This document shows, piece by piece, positions 1 through 8,569 of a stretch of 64,000 bases of DNA (its first letter is position 1; the number at the start of each line of letters is the position of its first letter). Under the pieces are notes generated by a model. That model had not been told where the DNA came from, searched no databases, and worked only from the letters and a program-made list of their open reading frames with translations. The DNA lies in the NCBI GenBank assembly GCA_002897695.1, contig BDTG01000045.1, positions 59,862-123,861 on the forward strand, given 5' to 3'. Position numbers and translations under genes: made by a program. The DNA comes from a bacterium BMS3Abin14 (GTDB lineage: Bacteria > BMS3Abin14).

Positions 1-332
<332 letters not shown>

Positions 333-400
333 TCATCAGCCCGTCTTAAGTATGCCACATTTTAGGGCAGTATTAAACTTGATGACTCCGCAATCAGCCA

Positions 401-874
401 TCAGGGAATGGAAATATCCAGAATTTCCAGCTCCCTCAACCCCCTTGGTATCTGTACCTGCACAACGTCACCCACCCGTTTGCCGATAAGGGCCCTTGCC
501 ACGGGGGACGTCACATTTATCTTTCCGGCGGTAATATCAGCTTCGTCCTCACCCACAATCTGGTAGCCCAGTTCCTTCCCGGACTCCAGGTCCTGAACCT
601 TCACGAGGACACCAAAGACCACCTTGTCGGTACCCACCTCCGCAGGGTCCACAACCTGTGCGTTGGCGACCCGGTTCTCGATTCCCCGGATCCGGCTCTC
701 AAGAAACGCCTGCTGCTCTTTGGCCGCGTCATATTCCGCGTTCTCGGAGATGTCACCGTGCTCCCTGGCGACGGCGATAGCCTCGATCACCTTGGGGCGA
801 TCTTCGGCCTTCAGCCTTTTCAATTCAGCTGTCAATGTCTCCAGCCCACCGGGGGTCATAGGATACTTTCTCAT
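401..874 (-). CDS. greA: Transcription elongation factor GreA
   Basis: The product is 157 residues, the normal GreA length. GreA binds in the secondary channel of RNA polymerase and stimulates transcript cleavage to rescue backtracked complexes. The N-terminal coiled coil carries the hallmark GDISENAEYDAAKE with the acidic tip residues, followed by the FKBP-like C-terminal domain (the DxxSGKELGYQIVGEDEAD region and the SPVARALIGKRVGD segment). The ATG at 874 has GGAGG about 10 bases upstream. A second in-frame ATG at codon 6 lacks its own site. It lies downstream of the helicase gene but is separated from it by two tandem terminators, so it is probably transcribed on its own. Confidence 0.97.
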   Translation of the reverse strand: MRKYPMTPGGLETLTAELKRLKAEDRPKVIEAIAVAREHGDISENAEYDAAKEQQAFLESRIRGIENRVANAQVVDPAEVGTDKVVFGVLVKVQDLESGKELGYQIVGEDEADITAGKINVTSPVARALIGKRVGDVVQVQIPRGLRELEILDISIP

Positions 875-956
875 GGGACTTTACCCTCCAAAACAACGAT
901 GATGGACCCGCAAATAACCTCTCGGGGTCATCCTGCGAGATTGCCGAAATCGAACC

Positions 957-1023
957 AAAAAATGCCTCCAGAAAGGAAGGCATTGAATCATCCCGAAAAA
1001 GAATCCACCCGCAGAACGGGTGG
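957..1023 (-). terminator. Tandem intrinsic terminators after the JAB-DinG helicase gene
   Basis: Read on the minus strand, a perfect 7-bp hairpin (CCACCCG / CGGGTGG, 1005-1023) is followed by ATTCTTTTT. About 20 bases later a second hairpin (AATGCCT / AGGCATT, 961-984) is followed by TTTTTT. Both lie between the helicase stop (1101) and the greA start (874), so they end the helicase transcript and insulate greA. Confidence 0.7.
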
Positions 1024-1100
1024 AATAATCTACTTATACATTGCCGGCGGAAAAAAGTCAACTCTCGGGAAAGAGCGGCGGGATAAATTTGTTGCTGATT

Positions 1101-3704
1101 TTAGATATCCAGAAAGTCCCTGATACTGACCGCGGTGCCGGCCACGCTTCCCCTCTCCGCCTCGGTGCCGGGGAAGGATCGCAGAAAAATCCTCCCGTAA
1201 GATCGCCTGAGCAGCCTTGCATCACAGATTACAGCAAATCCGCGATCGCTTTTGTGGCGGATGAGCCTGCCGACCCCCTGTCTCAGCCGGATGACAGCGC
1301 GGGGAACAGAATCCTCCATGAACGGGTCACGTCCCTCCCTCACCAGCGCCTCGCTCCTCGCCTCCATCACGGGGTCCGTGGGCACGGGGAAGGGAAGCCT
1401 CGTGATGATCACGCTCCGCAAGGAATGTCCAACGACATCGATCCCCTCCCAGAAGCTGTCGGTTGCGAAAAGGGTTAGATCCGGATCTGAACGAAACCTG
1501 TCCAGAAGAACCGTTCTGGGGGATTCACCCTGGCGGAGGGCATGAATTCCCCTCCGGGAAAATTCATCCCCACACCCCTCGAAAACCGCGTCCATCGTCC
1601 TGTAGGATGTGAACAGCACAAGGGCTCCACCACCCGATGCGTTCACGAGATCCAGCACAGCCCGGGTCAGTTCACGCACATATCCTTCCCTCCCCGGCTC
1701 CGCGATATCGTCGAGCACAGCCAGCCGCATCTGGGCGGACATATCAAAGGGTGATGGATAGATCTCCTCAAACACCTCCCGGTCCTGCAGAGATCCGATG
1801 CCCAGTTTTTCGTTAACAAAATCGAACGTCCCGCCAACTGTCAGTGTGGCGGAAGTCATCACCACCGGTCCGTCGAGGGAAAAAAGGGTCTGCTCCATTA
1901 TCTGCGCCGCGTCCAGAGGCGTAAGGTGAAAGCTGACGGATGAACGTCCTTTCCTGACACGAACGTCTACCCAGCAGACTTCGCCGTCTTCCTCACCTTC
2001 CCGTACCCTTGTGATGAAGTCCAGGCTCGCGTCCAGCCGAGAGGCCACGGCCCCGATATCCCCCCAAAAACCCGCAAGATCGTCAAAACCGTCATCAACC
2101 AGACCTCTCAGAACCCGGTTGAGTTTCCTTAAAGGTATGAGAGGAACCGATATTGCGGCGCCAAGTTTCTCAAGAAGCTGCTCAACTTTTTTCCATTCGG
2201 CATCTTTCCTCAGAGCCGGAGGGACCCGCCACCTTGAGCCCGTTCCCTCTGCGCCTCCCAGCCATGGGATCATCACACCTGCGAGATCGTCGAAGATACG
2301 ATCCATCCGGCTCCTTGCCTCAGCAACGCCGGATGTTATTGAACGGGCAAGTTCCTGGAGTTTATCTTTCTTCCCGGCGCTCGGGAAACGCATCCCGCCG
2401 ATCCGTCTCGCAAGAAAAGGGACAAGGCCCCGGTCCTGTTTTCTTCTGCTGACCAGCCGGCCCAGTTGTCCCATCAAGCCCCACTTCCCCACACTGCCCT
2501 CGAAATAGGAGAGGGCCACACTCTCCAGGTTGTGCGCCTCATCCAGTACGACGGCATCGTAGTGGGGCATGATCGCCGCGGCCTCATGCCCGCCGCTGCG
2601 GACGGCCAGGTCTGCGAAGAGGATGTGATGGTTGACGAGGAGGATCTGCGCCGATGCCGCATCTATCCTGGAACGGTAGAAGAAGCAGTCGGAAAAGTGC
2701 GGGCATCTGGCCCGCAGACAGGAATCCGACTCGGCTTTCAGAAGGTTCCAGTTGGCGTCGCCCGGGATGAAAGACAGGTCGGACAGGGTCCCATCGGATG
2801 TCACCCGGCTCCATTCGATGAGTTCCCTGACCTCCAGAACATCATCGAAATCGAGGAGTATCTCTCCCGATTCATTATCCAGCAGATCCCTTTTACGAAG
2901 ACACAGGTAGTTGGCACGCCCTTTGACAAGAACAGCCTTAAAGGGTTTCCCCAGAGCCTTCTGCACAACAGGCAGATCCTGTCGAAGATGCTGTTCCTGG
3001 AGATTGATCGTTCGGGTGGAAATCACAACCCGGCGTTTCCCCTTCAGCGCCCAAAGAACAGCTGGGATCAGGTAGGCAAGGCTTTTTCCCGTGCCGGTTC
3101 CCGCCTCCAGGACGCCAACCGCCCGGCTGTCAAAAATACGCGCCACATCAGCCGCCATCCGGCACTGTGAAAGACGGGGCTCATAGTTGGGATGAACTGC
3201 TGCAAGGGCCCCCCCGGAATCCAGGAGATCGGATATCTCCTCCGGGTTGAGCGGTTCAACCATTTCCCTGCCCTGTTGAGGCTCCACCACCGCATAGACC
3301 CGCATGACTTCGTTGTCCACAATGTAAAAACCGACCCCGTTGCCACCCACGGCAGAAGCGATGGAAAGATCGGCTTTCGATGGGGCCAGGATACCCGTCG
3401 GATGATTGTGGATGACCACATCCCCAAGCCCTGCGGACTCCGTTATTGCCGGAACCGAATCGAGATCACCCCTGGCCATGGGAAGGACCTCGACGACGAG
3501 ACCCTCTCCATCGGTCCGCCCGATAAAGAAAACTTCATTCCCGGCACAATCAGCGATTTCCCGACGAACGAAAACCTGTGTTTCCGTGGAAAACCGCTCC
3601 TCACACCTGCCGCCTGGCCCCTTTATCACAACGTCCCTCAAGCCCCTTTCATAATCCGAAAGGTATTTTCCGGATCCGGTGCATAATAGCCCATTGAAGG
3701 ACAA
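1101..3704 (-). CDS. DinG/XPD-type ATP-dependent DNA helicase with N-terminal JAB metalloprotease-like domain
   Basis: The product is 867 residues. Residues about 20-140 form a RadC/JAB-like domain with a complete JAMM signature: H99-N-H101, ten residues, then D112, within IHNHPTGILAPSKAD. From about 175 onward it is an SF2 XPD/DinG helicase. It has Walker A AGTGTGKS at 201-208, STRTINLQEQ, a cysteine set around CLRARCPHFSDC that suggests a [4Fe-4S] cluster, the DEAH box in VVLDEAHNLE, FWEGIDVVG and the motif VI segment RQGVGRLIRH. DinG proteins unwind R-loops and forked DNA. The start is TTG at 3704 with GGAG eight bases upstream; the next in-frame Met is near residue 76, inside the JAB domain. 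The first and last gene parts are in one frame, so the fusion is not a sequencing artefact of two neighbours. What the JAB domain cleaves is unknown. Confidence 0.9.
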   Translation of the reverse strand: MSFNGLLCTGSGKYLSDYERGLRDVVIKGPGGRCEERFSTETQVFVRREIADCAGNEVFFIGRTDGEGLVVEVLPMARGDLDSVPAITESAGLGDVVIHNHPTGILAPSKADLSIASAVGGNGVGFYIVDNEVMRVYAVVEPQQGREMVEPLNPEEISDLLDSGGALAAVHPNYEPRLSQCRMAADVARIFDSRAVGVLEAGTGTGKSLAYLIPAVLWALKGKRRVVISTRTINLQEQHLRQDLPVVQKALGKPFKAVLVKGRANYLCLRKRDLLDNESGEILLDFDDVLEVRELIEWSRVTSDGTLSDLSFIPGDANWNLLKAESDSCLRARCPHFSDCFFYRSRIDAASAQILLVNHHILFADLAVRSGGHEAAAIMPHYDAVVLDEAHNLESVALSYFEGSVGKWGLMGQLGRLVSRRKQDRGLVPFLARRIGGMRFPSAGKKDKLQELARSITSGVAEARSRMDRIFDDLAGVMIPWLGGAEGTGSRWRVPPALRKDAEWKKVEQLLEKLGAAISVPLIPLRKLNRVLRGLVDDGFDDLAGFWGDIGAVASRLDASLDFITRVREGEEDGEVCWVDVRVRKGRSSVSFHLTPLDAAQIMEQTLFSLDGPVVMTSATLTVGGTFDFVNEKLGIGSLQDREVFEEIYPSPFDMSAQMRLAVLDDIAEPGREGYVRELTRAVLDLVNASGGGALVLFTSYRTMDAVFEGCGDEFSRRGIHALRQGESPRTVLLDRFRSDPDLTLFATDSFWEGIDVVGHSLRSVIITRLPFPVPTDPVMEARSEALVREGRDPFMEDSVPRAVIRLRQGVGRLIRHKSDRGFAVICDARLLRRSYGRIFLRSFPGTEAERGSVAGTAVSIRDFLDI

Positions 3705-3726
3705 AGAACCATCTCCGGGGAAAGAA

Positions 3727-3752
3727 AAAGCCGCCCCTTTGGCGGCTTTTTC
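3727..3752 (-). terminator. Intrinsic terminator after hsp20
   Basis: GCCGCC / GGCGGC hairpin with a 5-base loop (3730-3746). On the minus strand it is followed by TTTTTC. It lies 30 bases past the hsp20 stop and just before the helicase TTG start. Confidence 0.8.
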
Positions 3753-3781
3753 CGGCTTGCGCTCAGACGGGTACAGTCCGT

Positions 3782-4306
3782 TTATTTGACTTCGAGCCTG
3801 GTCTCTCCGGTTTTTTCCTCATCGGTCTTTGGAAGAGTGATGCGCAGGACGCCGTCAGCGAATTTCACTACGGCCCTGTCGCCCTTTATCCCGGAAGGAA
3901 GGGTCAGGGTTCGGGAGAATCTACCGTATCTTCTCTCCATGTAGTACCTGTCATCTCCCTTTTCTTCCTTCTCCTCCCTTTTCTCGCCTTTTATGATAAG
4001 GGAGTCGTTCTTCAGTATTACCTCCACATCCTCCCTGTTAATTCCGGGCAACTCGACCTGGACCTGGATATTTTCCGCCGTATCCACGAGGTCCACGACC
4101 GGGTTGAGATAGGCGCTTGAGGTTCCTGTGGACCCCCAGAAATAATCGGCGAAGAACCGGGCCATCTCATCATGAAGGCCACCTCTGCCAAAACCCACGT
4201 CGAAAACCGGCCCCCAAAGCCGGACCATCTCATCTCGAAGGCCACCCCTGTCGATACCTGGTCCCCAGCGCACAGCCTCTTGTCTTGAAATAGGTGAAAT
4301 TGCCAT
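3782..4306 (-). CDS. Small heat-shock protein, Hsp20/alpha-crystallin family
   Basis: 174 residues. The C-terminal 105 or so residues form an alpha-crystallin domain: VDLVDTAENIQVQVELPGIN at its start, the EERRYGRFSRTLTLP-like beta strand block, and the conserved A/G-x-L motif as DGVLRITLPK. These ATP-independent holdases bind unfolding proteins in the cytoplasm. The N-terminal arm is unusual in carrying two near copies of a short segment (GLRDEMVRLWGP and GLHDEMARFFAD). The start has GGGGG about 8 bases upstream and the leader carries a perfect inverted repeat. A single-gene unit, with its own promoter and terminator. Confidence 0.93.
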   Translation of the reverse strand: MAISPISRQEAVRWGPGIDRGGLRDEMVRLWGPVFDVGFGRGGLHDEMARFFADYFWGSTGTSSAYLNPVVDLVDTAENIQVQVELPGINREDVEVILKNDSLIIKGEKREEKEEKGDDRYYMERRYGRFSRTLTLPSGIKGDRAVVKFADGVLRITLPKTDEEKTGETRLEVK

Positions 4307-4343
4307 TTTATTTTCCCCCTTTCTTTCTTCAAAGGGATTCTTT

Positions 4344-4359
4344 CCTCACCTGGGTGAGG
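4344..4359 (-). promoter_or_regulatory. Inverted repeat in the hsp20 leader
   Basis: Perfect 7-bp inverted repeat CCTCACC-tg-GGTGAGG, lying between the predicted -10 element and the hsp20 start codon. It could be an operator or, in RNA, a small hairpin. It does not match the CIRCE consensus. Confidence 0.4.
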
Positions 4360-4398
4360 GAACAACAACCGCGGGCGCAACGCCTCTTTATATTATAT

Positions 4399-4426
4399 AA
4401 TTTAGCTCCAGACTGGCCCTTGTCAA
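4399..4426 (-). promoter_or_regulatory. Candidate promoter for hsp20
   Basis: The minus strand has TTGACA (4421-4426), a 16-bp spacer and TAAATT (4399-4404), followed by a very AT-rich stretch. The upstream base makes CTTGACA, so a heat-shock sigma factor cannot be excluded. The leader would be about 90 bases. Confidence 0.45.
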
Positions 4427-4479
4427 GGCTGACGGCGCCCTTGCCCACAGACATGCCATCCGTTATAGTCGCCTGTACC

Positions 4480-5400
4480 ATGCTGACTATTATTGAGAAC
4501 ATATCCCCCGTTTTCCTGGTGATCGGGCTGGGGTACCTTTCGCGAAAGCTGGGATTCCTGCCGGATTCGTTCATACAGTCGGCCAACCGCCTGGTCTACT
4601 ACATCGCCATTCCCATCCTGATCTTCGGGGAGATCTCCCGGGGAAACTTCGCCGAAAGCTTCAACCCTGGCCAGATCGGAGCGACCTTTCTGGTTGTGGC
4701 CGTCATTTTTTTCCTGTCGCTGGGGATCGGTGGAGCAATGCGGCTACCTCCCGGCGGAAGGGCCACCTTCTCCCAAACTTCCTTCCATGGAAACCTCGGC
4801 TACGTTGGACTGGCGGTTGTGTTCTACGTACTCGGAAATGAAGGAAGGGCTGCCGCAAGCGTTCTGGCCGGATTTCTCATGCTGTTCCAGAATTTTCTCT
4901 CCATTTCTCTCTTTACTCTGCTTGCCGGAGGGGGCAAAAAGCTTTCTCTCGGCATGGTCTGGAAGTTTTTAGGCAATCCCATAATTCTTGCTACACTGCT
5001 TGGGCTCGTGTTCTCGGCTGGAGGGGTAAGAATACCGGGGTTCATGACACGGACTTTCAGTATAGTCGCCGAAATGGCCCTTCCCCTCGCCCTGCTTATT
5101 ATAGGTGGCTCGCTGAAACCATTCTCAACCCGTCGTCTCCGTCTTGTCGCCCTCTCGACGGCGCTGAAATTGGCCATCCTTCCCATGGCCGGGTTTTTTC
5201 TCTTTCGTTTTATCCACCTGGAACCGGGAGCGGCGGGAGCGGCCATCATCTTTCTGGCAAGCCCATCGGCAACTATCTCATACGTCATGGCGGCGGAAAT
5301 GGGAGGGGACAAGGACCTGGCGGCGGCAGCGGTAACGGCAAGCACCGCACTCTCAATCATTACCTACACGCTTTGGATAGGTATTATGGCGACCTCGTAA
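4480..5400 (+). CDS. AEC family transporter (auxin efflux carrier-like permease)
   Basis: About 306 residues from this start. A membrane protein with roughly ten hydrophobic segments in two halves, typical of the AEC/Mem_trans family (MleP and auxin carrier relatives) that moves organic acids or other anions. The beginning, MLTIIENISPVFLVIGLGYL, and the final segment, LASPSATISYVMAAEMGG, are characteristic. The reading frame is open further upstream to 4294, but that part lies over the hsp20 promoter and has no membrane character. ATG 4480 matches where family members begin; ATG 4453 is an alternative. Neither has a clear ribosome site. Substrate not predictable. Confidence 0.85.
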   Translation: MLTIIENISPVFLVIGLGYLSRKLGFLPDSFIQSANRLVYYIAIPILIFGEISRGNFAESFNPGQIGATFLVVAVIFFLSLGIGGAMRLPPGGRATFSQTSFHGNLGYVGLAVVFYVLGNEGRAAASVLAGFLMLFQNFLSISLFTLLAGGGKKLSLGMVWKFLGNPIILATLLGLVFSAGGVRIPGFMTRTFSIVAEMALPLALLIIGGSLKPFSTRRLRLVALSTALKLAILPMAGFFLFRFIHLEPGAAGAAIIFLASPSATISYVMAAEMGGDKDLAAAAVTASTALSIITYTLWIGIMATS

Positions 5401-5434
5401 GGAACGTTTCGGGGGAGGGCTGAAGGGAACCCTG

Positions 5435-6949
5435 ATGATGATTCAAAATGGGGACAAAACCCGGAGCCGGTTTACAGCGCTATTCTGGTTCCTCCTGATT
5501 ATTACCACGGGAATCCGTCTGGTCTACGCCGTCGTTCTGCCGCTTACGGGGGATGAGGCTTATTTCTGGGAATGGGCCCGGCACCCCGCTCTGTCTTACT
5601 ACGACCATCCCCCCATGGCTGCCTGGCTCATGTGGCCCCTGATCAGGCTTTTTGGAAACACTCAACTCGCTGTCCGAATGGGCGCTGTGATCGGGATTCC
5701 GCTCGTCATACTGATAACGCGCCGTCTGGCCCTTGTTATCTCCGGTTCAATGAGAACCGCGAACCTGACCGCTATCCTTGCCATGGGGATACCACTCCTT
5801 GAGATCGGTGGGCTGATATATACCACCGACACCCCGCTAGTACTGGCGGGGACAATGGGAGGATATCTCTTCTATCAGGCGGTGGCCAGGAATCGAAAAC
5901 ACGCCTGGTGGGGTCTGGGCCTCTGCTTTGCCTCAGCAATTCTCAGCAAATTTCTGGGAGTAGGCCTTATCGTGGGCTGTTTCGGGTATCTGATCCTATC
6001 AAAAAGATACCGTTTTCACCTGATGAGATCCGGGCCCTACATTGCTCTGGGCGTGGGAGCTCTTGGGTTGATCCCCATTATCATCTGGAACGCGTCCCAC
6101 AACTGGGCCACATTCGTTTTCAACTTTTCATCCCGTCAGGCCCCTCTGGCCCCCGGATTGGGCCATCTCGCCGATTACCTGGCCGGACAGGCCCTCGCCC
6201 TCAGCCCCGTTGTTTTCCTTCTGGCATTCCCTGCCCTGGCCGTCTGTTTCCCGCCTGGACGAAATGCAGCGATGGCCCGATGGGAGATACCGGCTTTTCT
6301 TGCCCTGGTTCCCTTCGGAGGCTTTCTGGCCATAAGCATTTTGACCAAAGTCGATCCTCAATGGACCGGGATAGGGATCCCGTTTTTGGCTATTGCAGTG
6401 GCCGGGTTCCTTCTTCGCGGGGGGAAAATCGGCGGATACTACATAGGAACCGTGGCAACCGCCTGGATAATTTCTCTTCTGATATTCCTTATTCCTGTCC
6501 TTCCCCTCGCATTTCCTGAAAACTGGAAATCTCCCATCAGACCCGACAAGATAAAGATCTCGGATTTGAAGCTCCTCACCGCCTCTCCATCGGGAAAGGG
6601 CGCCGAGATAGCCTCCAGCCTGAAGGAGATGGAGAGGGAAGGGGCGGTCTTTGTCTTCTCCAGATCCTATGCTCTTTCCTCCCTCGCGGCATTCTACACC
6701 CCCGGAAATCCCGAGGTTACCGTCCTGGGCCCGGGAAGTGTCCACGGAAGAAGCCATTTCTCATGGTTCGATCCTTCTGCGCATACAGGAGAAAATGCCC
6801 TTTTTGTCAGCTACCGGAATTTCGCCCGCGAGAGGGAGTTTCTGCTGCAACGGTTCAAACGTGTCGTGCTGATCCTGGATGCATCCAATGACCAGGATTC
6901 CCTCCCTCTCACCCTCGTAAAATGCTACGGCTTCTCGGGTAAACGTTAA
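5435..6949 (+). CDS. Membrane glycosyltransferase of the GT39/ArnT-like (PMT) superfamily
   Basis: 504 residues with about ten to eleven transmembrane segments and a short C-terminal soluble part. The first periplasmic loop has the catalytic signature GDEAYFWEWARHPALSYYDH, with Asp-Glu then YYDHPP, as in polyprenyl-phosphate sugar transferases that modify lipid A or envelope glycans. AAGGGA precedes the ATG at 5435. It follows the AEC transporter by 34 bases and may be co-transcribed. A second, diverged family member lies at 20146. Donor and acceptor cannot be read from sequence. Confidence 0.88.
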   Translation: MMIQNGDKTRSRFTALFWFLLIITTGIRLVYAVVLPLTGDEAYFWEWARHPALSYYDHPPMAAWLMWPLIRLFGNTQLAVRMGAVIGIPLVILITRRLALVISGSMRTANLTAILAMGIPLLEIGGLIYTTDTPLVLAGTMGGYLFYQAVARNRKHAWWGLGLCFASAILSKFLGVGLIVGCFGYLILSKRYRFHLMRSGPYIALGVGALGLIPIIIWNASHNWATFVFNFSSRQAPLAPGLGHLADYLAGQALALSPVVFLLAFPALAVCFPPGRNAAMARWEIPAFLALVPFGGFLAISILTKVDPQWTGIGIPFLAIAVAGFLLRGGKIGGYYIGTVATAWIISLLIFLIPVLPLAFPENWKSPIRPDKIKISDLKLLTASPSGKGAEIASSLKEMEREGAVFVFSRSYALSSLAAFYTPGNPEVTVLGPGSVHGRSHFSWFDPSAHTGENALFVSYRNFAREREFLLQRFKRVVLILDASNDQDSLPLTLVKCYGFSGKR

Positions 6950-6996
6950 AGACAAGTAATGCGTGAAAGCAGGGTCTGGTGTATGGTCCATATCGT

Positions 6997-7050
6997 TACC
7001 TCGACACTTCGATACTTCGGAGGGAACTCTGTCTCTGACACAGGGGTGAT
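6997..7050. repeat. Short intergenic repeat related to the one at 63640
   Basis: Contains CCTCGACACTTCGATACTTCGG followed closely by CTCTGTCTCTGACAC. Very similar words (CACCTCGACTCTGCC, CCCTGTCTCTGACACC) recur at 63643-63690 just upstream of the REP-type transposase, and CCTCGATACTTCC at 43010. Interpreted as fragments of one dispersed element. Confidence 0.45.
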
Positions 7051-7072
7051 GTTATAGGGAAGCGGGCAAAAA

Positions 7073-7096
7073 AAAGGCCCCGATACAGGGGCCTTT
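7073..7096 (-). terminator. Intrinsic terminator after cspA
   Basis: AAAGGCCCC / GGGGCCTTT hairpin. On the minus strand it is followed by a T-run (complement of the A-run around 7068-7075). It is 20 bases past the cold-shock gene stop. Confidence 0.75.
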
Positions 7097-7116
7097 CCGG
7101 TGGTCTGGGATTCTTA

Positions 7117-7320
7117 TTATTCGGCGGGTAGAACATTGGTCGCCTGGGGACCTTTGGTGCCCTCCGTAATTTCAAAGGTTACACTCTGACCCTCCTGGAG
7201 GGTCTTGAATCCATCCCCCCCGATCGCCGAATAGTGGACAAAAACATCCGGCCCTTCCTCCTGAGTGATAAATCCGAATCCTTTCTTTTCATCAAACCAT
7301 TTCACCGTACCTTCTGCCAT
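7117..7320 (-). CDS. Cold-shock protein, CspA family
   Basis: 67 residues, a single cold-shock domain. It has both RNA-binding motifs: KGFGFI (RNP1) and DVFVHY (RNP2), with the family start [17 protein letters not shown]. These proteins bind single-stranded RNA/DNA and act as RNA chaperones in the cytoplasm. AAGAAAGGGG precedes the ATG. It has its own terminator and a long upstream region (224 bases) with a 12-bp direct repeat. Many genomes hold several paralogues, so a specific letter is not assigned. Confidence 0.97.
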   Translation of the reverse strand: MAEGTVKWFDEKKGFGFITQEEGPDVFVHYSAIGGDGFKTLQEGQSVTFEITEGTKGPQATNVLPAE

Positions 7321-7418
7321 TCCATGACCCCTTTCTTACTGAAAGAACAAACGGACGCACCAAGACTCCACCTCGCCCCGGCAGAACCTTTTTACCGCAA
7401 ACCCGTGGAAAAAACAAG

Positions 7419-7443
7419 CAAAATACAATACCAAAATACAATA
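7419..7443. repeat. Perfect 12-bp direct repeat upstream of cspA
   Basis: CAAAATACAATA occurs twice, separated by one base, about 100 bases before the cspA start. On the coding strand it reads as two TATTGTATTTTG words, AT-rich and promoter-like. It could be a tandem binding site or a cold-responsive leader element. No other function is visible. Confidence 0.5.
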
Positions 7444-7544
7444 CAGGGAGCCTCCCCGTCTCAGGAGCTTCAACTGGGGCTTCTGCAGACAGTGGCTTTC
7501 CTTCTGTCCCTTTCGAGGTCCTTGTCAAGATGACATCTCTCATA

Positions 7545-8108
7545 TTATTTCTTGTCCAATTTCGTGATCTTTGATCCCTCCAGTGTCAGATTATACATGA
7601 GCCCTTTCTGGCCAATGATAAATCCAATGACCGGCTTTTTCAAATTCGTGGTATCAATCGATCCACCGACACCGACATCCACAAGGGCAACCGACCCGTC
7701 AACACCAATTTCCCATCCGTCGCTTCGGCGAAAATTCTCCAGAGCATTATTGGACATGAACATGATAATAACGATCTTGGACTGGGCCCCCAGTTGAAAG
7801 CCGATTGAGGCTGCGGCTGTTGAGTAGTAACTGACAGTCTTTCCCTTGATCCTCAGGGCACCCTCACCATATTCCCCGCCGATACCGATACCCGCCTTGT
7901 ACACTTTAGGGAAGATCAGGACCCCTTTTGCCTGGGCCATCAGCTCATCACCGGACCTGACTTCCTCGTGGAAGGTGCGGAGGGCCTGGTTCACCCTTTT
8001 TTCGATCTTGGCCGCCGATGCTGCCGATACCGGACTGGATGCGACCGCCACTGAAAAAAGAACCACGAGACCGAGCAGAAAGACCGTAAACCGGGAAAAA
8101 TAAGGCAT
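7545..8108 (-). CDS. SYLF-domain (YSC84/DUF500) secreted lipid-binding protein
   Basis: About 187 residues. A signal peptide (FTVFLLGLVVLFSVAVASSPVSA) is followed by a SYLF domain with the usual landmarks: AKGVLIFPKVYKAGIGIGGEYGEG, a KIVIIMFMSNNALENF segment, and GSVALVDVGVGGSID. Bacterial members are periplasmic or envelope proteins. Eukaryotic SYLF domains bind phosphoinositides; the bacterial role is not well known. ATG 8108 has AAGGAGG seven bases upstream and is preferred over the in-frame TTG at 8114. Monocistronic. Confidence 0.9.
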   Translation of the reverse strand: MPYFSRFTVFLLGLVVLFSVAVASSPVSAASAAKIEKRVNQALRTFHEEVRSGDELMAQAKGVLIFPKVYKAGIGIGGEYGEGALRIKGKTVSYYSTAAASIGFQLGAQSKIVIIMFMSNNALENFRRSDGWEIGVDGSVALVDVGVGGSIDTTNLKKPVIGFIIGQKGLMYNLTLEGSKITKLDKK

Positions 8109-8162
8109 TGTCAAACCTCCTTTAATATTACCGGGTCAAACCCCTGTGAATTCGCCTGATTC

Positions 8163-8202
8163 CAGACCCTCACCCCGACCCTCTCCAAAAGGGCGAGGGA
8201 GA
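8163..8202. repeat. Palindromic CCCTC/GAGGG intergenic repeat
   Basis: ACCCTCACCCCGACCCTCTCC followed by AAAA and GGGCGAGGGAGA can fold back on itself. Related CCCTC-rich palindromes occur at 25296, 29100, 36020 and 48450, all intergenic. Confidence 0.5.
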
Positions 8203-8244
8203 ATATTGATTTTACATGAATCGCTATGGTTGACGCAATGCCGG

Positions 8245-8272
8245 AAAAAAGCCCCGGCAAAAGGGCCGGGGC
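8245..8272 (-). terminator. Intrinsic terminator of the tRNA-Lys/tRNA-Glu transcript
   Basis: Perfect 8-bp hairpin GCCCCGGC / GCCGGGGC with a 6-base loop, followed on the minus strand by TTTTTT. It is 9 bases past the tRNA-Glu CCA end. Confidence 0.85.
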
Positions 8273-8280
8273 GTTGCGGT

Positions 8281-8358
<78 letters not shown>

Positions 8359-8367
8359 AATATTTTT

Positions 8368-8444
8368 TGGTGAGCCCGGAAGGATTTGAACCTTCGACCG
8401 ACGGATTAAAAGTCCGCTGCTCTACCGGACTGAGCTACGGGCTC
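8368..8444 (-). tRNA. tRNA-Lys (anticodon TTT)
   Basis: The reverse complement starts GAGCCCGTAGCTCAG and ends CGGGCTCACCA. The acceptor stem is a perfect 7 bp, the anticodon loop is ACTTTTAAT, and the T-loop is GTTCAAAT. CCA is encoded (8368-8370). Confidence 0.97.
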
Positions 8445-8455
8445 CAGAGCGTCAC

Positions 8456-8484
8456 TATCTAATACTTACAGCCTCTATTGTCAA
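8456..8484 (-). promoter_or_regulatory. Candidate sigma70 promoter for the tRNA pair
   Basis: TTGACA (8479-8484), 17-bp spacer, then TAGATA (8456-8461) on the minus strand. Transcription would begin about five bases before the tRNA-Lys 5' end. Confidence 0.5.
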
Positions 8485-8569
8485 CCATCTCATTCGACAC
8501 GCAGGCACGCATGGCCCACGCCCATGGTATCTCATGAATGGACAAGGTTTCACTCGACAGGCACACCCG

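Noticed and set aside
4294-4479. Upstream extension of the AEC transporter
   Set aside because: It would overlap the hsp20 promoter and start region and has no membrane character; family members begin at about 4480.
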